DNA of 64,000 bases, taken from positions 1-64,000 of the forward strand of contig NZ_VITH01000012.1 in assembly GCF_007827815.1 (NCBI RefSeq). The letters are read 5' to 3'. Shown here in pieces: positions 58,178 through 64,000 of this stretch. The stretch's first letter is position 1. Each line of letters opens with the position of its first letter. The notes beneath the pieces are model-generated. The model saw only the letters and a program-made list of their open reading frames with translations, was not told where the DNA came from and ran no database searches. The position numbers and the translations under genes are program-made. This DNA is from Azospirillum brasilense. GTDB lineage: Bacteria > Pseudomonadota > Alphaproteobacteria > Azospirillales > Azospirillaceae.

Positions 58178-60265
58178 TCAGGAGGCCAGTTGGGCGACGG
58201 GGCGCAAGGGGCCGACGGTGACCAGCGGGCGCTTGGCCGCCCCGGCGGTGCCGACCTGGAGCGGGCGTTCCTCCGCCGGGGGCTGGTAGTAGGCGGGCAG
58301 GGCCACCGTGACGCGTGTGCCCTGACCGGGCTCGCTCGCCACCTCGATGTCGCCGCCGAGCATGGCGGCGTAATGGCCGACCAGCGTCAGGCCGAGCCCG
58401 GCGCCGCGCCGCCTGGGGCCGCTGCCGCCCTGGCCAGTTCCGCCCTGGACGAAGGGCTGGAACAGCCGGGCGGTCTGGCTGGTGGCGAAGCCGCTGCCGC
58501 TGTCGCTCACGGTGAAGCGCAGCCAGGGCTCGCCGTCGCGCTCGACCCGCTCGGCGGCCAGCCGGACGGCGCCGCCCTGGGTGAACTTGCAGGCGTTGTC
58601 CAGCAGGTTGAGAAGCGTTTGCCGGACCTTGCCGAAATCCGAATACATCTGGCCGAGCGCCGCAACCTCGGCCTGGAGCGTCACGTCGTTGCCGTTGAGG
58701 TCGGCGGCGGGCAGCGTGCGCTCCCGCGCCTCGATCAGCAGCCGGTGCACGTCGAAATCCTGAAGCACGACGTCCATGTTGCCGGCCTCGATGCGGGCGT
58801 AATCGAGAATCGCGTCGACCAGGGTGAGCATCTGCTCGCCGGTCCACTGGATCTGCTCGATGTCGGTCGCCAGTTCCCCGGCGCCCAGCCGGTGCAACTC
58901 GCCCATCAGCGACTGGCTGGAGGCGACGATCGCGTTGAGCGGGGCGTGAAGCTCCTGACCGATGTTGACCAGGAAATGGGTCTTCGCCTCGTTGGCGGCG
59001 TCGGCGCGCTCCTTGTCGCGCAGCAGCTGGCCGTGCCGGTCGGCGGCCTCCTGGCGCTGACGCTCCATCTCCGCCGTGTTGTCGCGCAGGATGCGGACGG
59101 CGCGGGCCATGACGGCCACCTCGTCCGCTCCGTCGTCCGGCGGCAGGGCGACGTCGGTCCGCCCGGCGGCGAGCGAGGTCACCGCGGCGGCCATGCCGGC
59201 GACCGGACGGGCGACCCGGCGGTTGACGAACCAAACCATCGCCAGCCCCGCCAGCGTCACCGCCAGCGCCGCCCACAGGGCGATGCGCAGCGTGCGCCAG
59301 GACTGGTCGGCCAGACCGCCGCGCAGTTCCGCCGCGACGGCGTCGTTGCGCTGGCGGATCTCCGCCGCGTGGGCGGCGACGGCGGCGGCGTTGGGCGTCA
59401 GCCGCTCGGCGCGCAGCCCGTCCTCGTCGGCCAGGGAGGCCTCGATGCTGTCCAGCACCCCGTCGATGCCGGCCAGCGCCGCCTCCACCTCGTCGATGGT
59501 CTGGCGGGTGCCGGGGACCCAGAGGTAACGGTTCATCTCCGCCAGCTTGGCGCGGGCGTTGCCCAGCTCGGCGCGCATGCGCAGCGAGTCGCGGTCGTCG
59601 CGCCGCGCGACGTAACGGCCGAGATGGTCCTGCATCATCAGGATGGCGACGGTCGCGTCGCCGGCCAGCGCCGCCGAATCGACGCCGCCCGCGTCCTTCA
59701 GCCGGCCCAGCCCGGCGCGGATCTGGGAAATCTGCGGCTCCAGCACCGACTCGGTCAGGCGGGCGCGCTCGCCGCGCAGGGCGACCAGCGCCTCGAAACC
59801 GCTCCAATAGGCGTCCAACGCCGCGCGCGCGCCCTCTACCGAACGGCGGTCGGCAGCGTCCTGCGCCATCCCGGCCAAGGCGCTCAGCCGTTCCAGAAGG
59901 CCGTCGCGGCGCAGCCCGGCGTCGAGCAGGCTCTGCTGCTCGCCCTCGGCCAGATGGTCGCGGACCGAGACCTCCAGGTCGCGCAGGCCGATGTCCAGGT
60001 CGGCGGCGGTCTGGGAGGCGTCGGCGTAGCCGGAGAAGGTGCCGACCTCGCGGCTGACTCCGTAGAGCGAGGCCACACCGATCAGCGCCAGCAGAAGGAC
60101 CAGGGCCAGGACCACGCCGAAGCCCAGCCCGACGCGCGCGGCGAGCGTCAGCTCGTCCAGGCGGCGCAGGAGGCCGACCCCCGGAAGGGAGCGCGCGAGG
60201 CGGGCCGGGGCACCGGGGGAGGAGGGGGCGTCGCCGGACCGGGGCAGGGTTCCGTTCCGCGTCAC
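58178..60265 (-). CDS. Sensor histidine kinase homologue lacking the phosphoacceptor histidine
   Basis: The 695-residue membrane protein has a first helix near 43-67, a periplasmic helical sensor of about 270 residues, a second helix near 340-362 and a HAMP domain. A short coiled coil leads to a HisKA-like helix and a HATPase domain. The HATPase motifs look intact: NLLDNACKF (N box), DSGSGF (G1) and GLGLTLVG (G2). In the H box, where kinases read NMSHELRTPLNAI, this protein reads NIGQELHAPLNAI, so Gln437 replaces the phosphorylated His. The GTG at 60265 was chosen as start; a TTG 50 codons earlier is open but weak. No response regulator is adjacent. Confidence 0.88.
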   Translation of the reverse strand: MTRNGTLPRSGDAPSSPGAPARLARSLPGVGLLRRLDELTLAARVGLGFGVVLALVLLLALIGVASLYGVSREVGTFSGYADASQTAADLDIGLRDLEVSVRDHLAEGEQQSLLDAGLRRDGLLERLSALAGMAQDAADRRSVEGARAALDAYWSGFEALVALRGERARLTESVLEPQISQIRAGLGRLKDAGGVDSAALAGDATVAILMMQDHLGRYVARRDDRDSLRMRAELGNARAKLAEMNRYLWVPGTRQTIDEVEAALAGIDGVLDSIEASLADEDGLRAERLTPNAAAVAAHAAEIRQRNDAVAAELRGGLADQSWRTLRIALWAALAVTLAGLAMVWFVNRRVARPVAGMAAAVTSLAAGRTDVALPPDDGADEVAVMARAVRILRDNTAEMERQRQEAADRHGQLLRDKERADAANEAKTHFLVNIGQELHAPLNAIVASSQSLMGELHRLGAGELATDIEQIQWTGEQMLTLVDAILDYARIEAGNMDVVLQDFDVHRLLIEARERTLPAADLNGNDVTLQAEVAALGQMYSDFGKVRQTLLNLLDNACKFTQGGAVRLAAERVERDGEPWLRFTVSDSGSGFATSQTARLFQPFVQGGTGQGGSGPRRRGAGLGLTLVGHYAAMLGGDIEVASEPGQGTRVTVALPAYYQPPAEERPLQVGTAGAAKRPLVTVGPLRPVAQLAS

Positions 60266-60457
60266 GCCACGTCCCGTACGCGCTGTCGTTGGTAAGCCAC
60301 GAGATCCGGCCGAAGGTTGCGGGCGGGAAAAGCCCGGCGTTGTCAGAAACCCCTCCGTGTGCACGGACGGGTGGCGCGGATTGTAGCTTGGCGCGGCAAC
60401 GGCGCAAACAGACAAGTGCGTAAGGTTCAGCCCCCTTTAAACATCTCCCGCAGGGCT

Positions 60458-61261
60458 TCAGGCCGCGCCGTGGAAGGCGTAGGCTTGCATGCCGATGCTG
60501 CCATGCTCGAACCCGGCGTGAAGCCGCTCCGTTCGCACCGCGTCCCCGGCGGCCCCGAAGGCCACGGGCAGCGGCAGGAAATGCTCGTCGGTGGGATGCG
60601 CCGCCTTGGCCTGCGGGCAGAGCGTCTTCCAGCCGGCCAGCGACGCCTCGTCGCCCGCCGTCAGCACCCCGTCGAGCCAGCCGGCGAACTCCTCCGCCCA
60701 ATCGGCCACGTCACTCTGGCCGAAGCGGAAGTCGCCGAGATTGTGGACGGCGCCGCCGCTGCCGAGAATCAGAACGCCCTCTTTCCGCAGGGGCGCCAGG
60801 GCGCGGCCGAGCGCGATGTGGTCGCCCGCGGTGGCGCCGGGCTGGACGGAGAGCTGGGCGACCGGGATGTCGGCCTCCGGGTACATCAGCATCATCGGGA
60901 CCCAGGCGCCGTGGTCGAGCCCCTGGTCCGGGTCCACGGTGGCGCCGGTCAGCGCCCGCACGCGGTCGGCCAGCGCCGGGGCGCCGGGTGCCGCGTAGCG
61001 CATGGCGTAGAGGGCGCGGGGGAAGCCGTAGAAATCGTGGATGGTGTCCGGCTGCGTGGCGCCGCTGATTGCCGGGCTGCGGGTCGTCCAGTGCGCCGAC
61101 ACCGCGATCACCGCGCTCGGGCGGCCCAGCCGCTTGCCCAGACCGGCCAGGAAATGGCGGCCCGGCGAATCCTCAATGATCAGGGTGGGGGCACCGTGCG
61201 AGACGAAGACGCTGGGGAAGGCGGACGAGGGCAGGGCGGTGGCCGGCTGGGTCGTGGTCAT
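60458..61261 (-). CDS. DODA-type class III extradiol dioxygenase
   Basis: The 267-residue product belongs to the LigB/DODA family like E. coli YgiD. Metal ligands are in VSHGAP (His22), VSAHWTTR and GAVHNLGDF, and the further conserved His is in THPTDEHFLPL-like HPTDEHFLPLPVA. Members open catechol-type rings next to a hydroxyl. Substrates of bacterial copies are mostly undefined. The start MTTTQPATALPS was chosen because GGAG lies upstream; nine more codons are open. It is downstream of the ATP synthase operon terminator. Confidence 0.88.
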   Translation of the reverse strand: MTTTQPATALPSSAFPSVFVSHGAPTLIIEDSPGRHFLAGLGKRLGRPSAVIAVSAHWTTRSPAISGATQPDTIHDFYGFPRALYAMRYAAPGAPALADRVRALTGATVDPDQGLDHGAWVPMMLMYPEADIPVAQLSVQPGATAGDHIALGRALAPLRKEGVLILGSGGAVHNLGDFRFGQSDVADWAEEFAGWLDGVLTAGDEASLAGWKTLCPQAKAAHPTDEHFLPLPVAFGAAGDAVRTERLHAGFEHGSIGMQAYAFHGAA

Positions 61262-61298
61262 GAAAGGGGCTCCGGGTTGCCGGACCATTCGACCAAAG

Positions 61299-61328
61299 AA
61301 AAACCCCGGCGCCTAGGCCGGGGTTTTT
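61299..61328 (-). terminator. Terminator of the F0 ATP synthase operon
   Basis: AAAAACCCCGGC pairs perfectly with GCCGGGGTTTTT around a six-base loop, 31 bases after the end of atpF. On the reverse strand TTTTTCTTTGG follows. Confidence 0.88.
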
Positions 61329-61358
61329 CGAAAGACTGTTGCCGGTGGGGCAACGATC

Positions 61359-61838
61359 TCAGTGCAGGTGCTTCGGCAGCTCGGCGATCGACTGTTCGAT
61401 CAGCTTGTCCGCCTGGGCCGGCTGGATGCCGGTTTCCAGGATGCGGCGGCTGGCGTCCATGGCGATGTCGACGGTCAGGTTGCGGACCTCGGCCAGCGCC
61501 CCGGCTTCCGCCTGGGCGATGCGGTCCATGGCCTGGGCCTCGCGGCGCTTCAGCGACGCTTCGAGGTCGGCGCCGGCCTGCGAGCGGAGACGGTCGGCCT
61601 CCTCGCGGGCGTGGGCGATGATGGCCTCGGCCTCCTTCAGCGCGTCGCGCTGACGGCGCTGGTAGTTGGCGAGCAGCGCCTGGGCGTCTTCACGCAGGCG
61701 CTGGGCCTCGTCCAGCTCCGCACGGATCTTCTCGGCGCGGGCGTCGAGAAGGCCGGTGATCGCGCCGGACGCCTTCTTCCACACCAGGGCGGCGAAGATG
61801 ATGAAGGCGATGGCGACCCACATTTCAGGCGTGTTCAT
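61359..61838 (-). CDS. atpF: F0F1 ATP synthase subunit b
   Basis: The 159-residue stalk subunit has one N-terminal membrane helix (PEMWVAIAFIIFAALVW) and a long charged helix (ARAEKIRAELDEAQRLRED onwards) that forms the peripheral stalk with b'. It overlaps the b' gene by four bases (ATGA), so both are made in step. It is the last F0 gene, before the terminator. Alphaproteobacteria keep the F0 operon apart from the F1 operon, and no F1 gene is seen here. Confidence 0.95.
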   Translation of the reverse strand: MNTPEMWVAIAFIIFAALVWKKASGAITGLLDARAEKIRAELDEAQRLREDAQALLANYQRRQRDALKEAEAIIAHAREEADRLRSQAGADLEASLKRREAQAMDRIAQAEAGALAEVRNLTVDIAMDASRRILETGIQPAQADKLIEQSIAELPKHLH

Positions 61839-62485
61839 GACCGGCGCTCCTCGATCACGGCGGCGACCGCCGCATCGGCCTGGGCCGCGTCGACGTTCAG
61901 CCCGGCCAGACGGCCGGCGACGTCGCGGGCGATGTCGGCGGAGATGGCGCGGACGTTGGCGACCGCCTGCTCCTTGGCAGTGGCGATGTTCGCCTCGGCG
62001 CTGCGCAGACGCTCGGCGTTCTCGGCGTTCAACTGGGCCTGGCGGGCGTGGTTGTTCGCGTCGATCTCGGCGGCCACCTGGGCGATCAGGGCCTGGGCTT
62101 CGGAACGGGCCCCGGCGAGGGACTGATCGACCTGGGCCATGGCGGCCTCGGCCTCTTCCTTGAGCGAAGCGGCCTTGCTCAGGTCGCGCGAAATGCGCTC
62201 CTGGCGCTCCTCCAGAACCTCGGCCACGCGCGGCAGCGCTTTCTTGGACAGGAGGTAGTAGAGGGTGATGAAGGTCAGCGCCAGCCAGAAGATCTGGGTG
62301 GGGAAGGTGGCGGGATTGAGCTGCGGCAGGCCGCCGGCGGCGTGCTCGCCGCCATGGGCGGCTTCCGGCGCGTGCTCCGCCGCCGCCGCCAGGACGTTAC
62401 CGGCAAGCACGGTCAGAGTGGCGAGCGAGGCGCCCGCAGCACCCGACCAGCGGACCAGCCGTCGCTTGGCCAACAGGTTCGGCAT
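61835..62485 (-). CDS. atpG: F0F1 ATP synthase subunit b'
   Basis: The 216-residue second stalk subunit is typical of alphaproteobacteria and photosynthetic bacteria. It has an N-terminal hydrophobic segment (LATLTVLAGNVLAAAAEH) that may be cleaved, then PTQIFWLALTFITLYYLLS as the membrane anchor, and a long helical stalk (LEERQERISRDLSKAASL). The gene lies between atpE and atpF. The symbol atpG (also atpX or atpF') is used for b' in this class and must not be confused with the gamma subunit. Confidence 0.92.
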   Translation of the reverse strand: MPNLLAKRRLVRWSGAAGASLATLTVLAGNVLAAAAEHAPEAAHGGEHAAGGLPQLNPATFPTQIFWLALTFITLYYLLSKKALPRVAEVLEERQERISRDLSKAASLKEEAEAAMAQVDQSLAGARSEAQALIAQVAAEIDANNHARQAQLNAENAERLRSAEANIATAKEQAVANVRAISADIARDVAGRLAGLNVDAAQADAAVAAVIEERRS

Positions 62486-62572
62486 GGATCGGTCCCCCTA
62501 GGCAAGAATGCGGCGCCGAAACTTCGAGAGCCCGGCGCCGCGTCAGAGCGAAATTAAAAGTTCGCTCCGGCC

Positions 62573-62797
62573 TTAGGCGAACAGGATCAGGAAGGCGATC
62601 AGCAGGGCGAACAGCGCGACGGCTTCCGTCAGCGCGAAGCCCAGAATGCCGATCGGGAAGACCTTCGGCTGGACGGCCGGGTTGCGGGCGATCGAACCGA
62701 TCAGGGTCGAGAAGATGTTGCCGATACCCAGGCCGACGCCGGCGAGGGCGATAACGGCCAGACCGGCACCGACGTACTTGGCGGCTTCAGCTTCCAT
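62573..62797 (-). CDS. atpE: F0F1 ATP synthase subunit c
   Basis: The 74-residue hairpin protein forms the proton-driven ring. The first helix carries the glycine-rich GAGLAVIALAGVGLGIG, the polar loop is ARNPAVQP and the proton-binding carboxylate is Glu58 in FALTEAVALFA. The start MEAEAAKYVG is preferred because AGAGGA lies nine bases before it; an in-frame ATG three codons earlier begins directly on this ribosome binding site and is unlikely. The gap to atpG is 87 bases. Confidence 0.96.
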   Translation of the reverse strand: MEAEAAKYVGAGLAVIALAGVGLGIGNIFSTLIGSIARNPAVQPKVFPIGILGFALTEAVALFALLIAFLILFA

Positions 62798-62870
62798 GGT
62801 ACTCATTCCTCTAGGTAAGGGTGAACTGTGGTGGAAAAGGTAACGAGGTGATCCGGGTTGGCGCTGGTGC

Positions 62871-63626
62871 TCAGTGCAGTTCCAGCGCGTCGCGGATGTA
62901 GAGGCAGGTCAGGATCGAGAAGACGTAGGCTTGCAGGAACGCGACCAGGAACTCGAAGCCGGTCAGCGCGATGTTGATGGCCAGCGGGACGAGGCCGGCG
63001 AGGAAGCCGACGGCGCCCAGGCCGCTGATCATCATAACCGTGAAACCCGCGAACACCTTCAGCATGGTGTGACCGGCCATCATGTTGGCGAACAGTCGGA
63101 TCGACAGGCTGACGGGGCGCATCAGGTAGGAGATCACCTCGATCGGGATCAGGATCGGGGCGAGCGCCAGCGGCGCGCCGTGCGGCATGAAGAAGCTGAA
63201 GAAATGCAGGCCGTGCTTCATCAGGGCCAGGACGGTCACGAACACGAACACCGTCGCCGCCAGCGTGAAGGTCACGATGATGTGGCTGGTGAAGGTGAAG
63301 GTGAACGGGATCATGCCGACGAGGTTGCCGAACAGCACGAACATGAAGATCGCGAAGACGAACGGGAAGTAGGGGCGGGCGTCATGCCCGGCGTTGTCCC
63401 GAACCATGTTCGCGACGAATTCGTAGAAGATCTCGGCCAGCGACTGCAGGCGGCCCGGAACCAGGGCGCGGCCAGACATGCCGAAGACGAGCAGCGCGTA
63501 GATCAGCGCGACCGCCACGACCATGAAGAAAGCCGAGTTCGTGAAGGACACGTCATACCCGGCGATCACGATCTGGAGGATCGGGTTGATCTGGAACTGG
63601 TGCAGCGGATCCAAGGTCGTCCTCAC
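62871..63626 (-). CDS. atpB: F0F1 ATP synthase subunit a
   Basis: This is the 251-residue channel subunit with five to six membrane helices. The essential arginine is Arg177 in SLSIRLFANMMAGH, and the last helices (GFEFLVAFLQAYVFSILTCL) carry the conserved Glu and Gln. The start codon is GTG directly after the atpI stop (TGA then GTG), so it is translationally coupled. The N-terminus LDPLHQFQI is typical of alphaproteobacteria. Confidence 0.95.
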   Translation of the reverse strand: MRTTLDPLHQFQINPILQIVIAGYDVSFTNSAFFMVVAVALIYALLVFGMSGRALVPGRLQSLAEIFYEFVANMVRDNAGHDARPYFPFVFAIFMFVLFGNLVGMIPFTFTFTSHIIVTFTLAATVFVFVTVLALMKHGLHFFSFFMPHGAPLALAPILIPIEVISYLMRPVSLSIRLFANMMAGHTMLKVFAGFTVMMISGLGAVGFLAGLVPLAINIALTGFEFLVAFLQAYVFSILTCLYIRDALELH

Positions 63627-63989
63627 TCAGTGTGCGTCGCCGTTGGGGCGCTCGTTGTCATCCTCACGGGCCCGGCGGTAGCCGGGGGCTAATCCGAGCC
63701 CGGTGATGGCCCGGTAGACATTCAGAATTCCGGCCGCCGCGCCGAGGAAGAACATGACGATCAATCCCCAGGGCGCCGTTCCGAGCCAGCGGTCGAGCAG
63801 AAGCCCGCCACCGACGCCAACGATCATGGCTGCGACCAGCTCGGTTCCGATTCGAAAGGCGATGCCGAGAGGACTCTGCGGCAGCCGGTGATATTTCCCC
63901 GGACCGCTCTGCGATTCCTTCCCTTCACGCGCCTTCTTCAGTCGGGCGTCAAGCTCTGCCAGAGACGGCGGGGGCTTTTCGTCGCTCAT
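63627..63989 (-). CDS. atpI: AtpI-like ATP synthase assembly protein
   Basis: The 120-residue product has a charged cytoplasmic start (LAELDARLKKAREGKE) and two membrane helices, about 48-70 (ELVAAMIVGVGGGLLLDRWLG) and 76-95. AtpI proteins help assemble the c ring or transport magnesium in some bacteria. It is the first gene of the F0 operon atpI-B-E-G-F. Only 11 bases remain to the window edge, so the promoter is not seen. Confidence 0.9.
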   Translation of the reverse strand: MSDEKPPPSLAELDARLKKAREGKESQSGPGKYHRLPQSPLGIAFRIGTELVAAMIVGVGGGLLLDRWLGTAPWGLIVMFFLGAAAGILNVYRAITGLGLAPGYRRAREDDNERPNGDAH

Positions 63990-64000
63990 GTCGCTTCGTT

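Noticed and set aside
58038..60701. Long reverse frame overlapping the sensor kinase in another phase
   Set aside because: The product is Arg/Gly/Pro-rich low complexity, while the overlapping frame has clear HAMP and HATPase motifs.
1..64000. tRNA, rRNA or prophage genes
   Set aside because: No tRNA cloverleaf, ribosomal RNA segment, integrase or phage structural gene was recognised on reading both strands; a covariance search was not possible.

Overview
This 64 kb window is chromosomal DNA of a high-GC alphaproteobacterium, most likely Azospirillum or a close relative in the Rhodospirillales. The reasons are the split b/b' stalk genes of the F0 ATP synthase, an alphaproteobacterial DUF3035 (BamF-type) lipoprotein, a coenzyme B12-dependent ribonucleotide reductase, two phasins of polyhydroxyalkanoate (PHA) metabolism, a clpS-clpA pair and a membrane-anchored periplasmic formate dehydrogenase cluster. 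The assignment rests on gene content and protein resemblance; no 16S gene or other species marker is present.

Layout. 1-556: the end of a decaying IS3-family insertion sequence, next to three 22-23 bp tandem repeats that touch the end of mutL. 556-7402: mutL, an unknown protein, a pepsin-like aspartic peptidase with two candidate short ORFs nearby, and pgi. 7520-16879: a reverse-strand housekeeping block with an M16 peptidase pair, a BamF-like lipoprotein, lspA, ileS, pyrE, a 58-residue small protein and ribF. 17059-22650: MaoC/PhaJ-like hydratase, short-chain dehydrogenase, RlpA, lysophospholipase-like hydrolase, a DUF6352-like protein, bacteriohemerythrin and a PRC-barrel protein. 23194-31360: nrdJ, a second hemerythrin, an S10 carboxypeptidase with a 15-bp minisatellite and a flagellin behind a sigma-54 promoter. 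31771-45184: RidA, a FemAB-like acyltransferase, a deaminase, a pentapeptide protein, a class III CoA-transferase, YegP, clpS-clpA, two phasins, an Anbu-like proteasome-type protease, a lipoprotein and a D,D-carboxypeptidase. 45264-56197: tungstate uptake genes, fdhD, mobA and the formate dehydrogenase locus. 56298-63989: a WD40 protein, a class II aldolase, a sensor kinase that has lost its phosphoacceptor histidine, a DODA-type dioxygenase, and the F0 operon atpI-B-E-F'-F, which runs to the right edge.

How the genes work together. The clearest system is formate oxidation. TupA/TupB import tungstate, FdhD and MobA mature the molybdopterin cofactor, a TorD-like chaperone and a small Tat protein accompany assembly, and FdhA/FdhB/FdhC form the catalytic, iron-sulfur and cytochrome b subunits. 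DUF3305, DUF3306, a 64-residue lipoprotein and a 129-residue secreted protein travel with them. A second theme is PHA granule biology: two phasins and a PhaJ-like hydratase share TGC-N3-GCA operators placed on their promoters, which suggests one small PhaR regulon within the window. A family of GC-rich palindromic repeats lies between genes at four sites; a fifth copy lies inside a reading frame and encodes part of an M16-family protein. No rRNA, tRNA, CRISPR array or prophage was seen.
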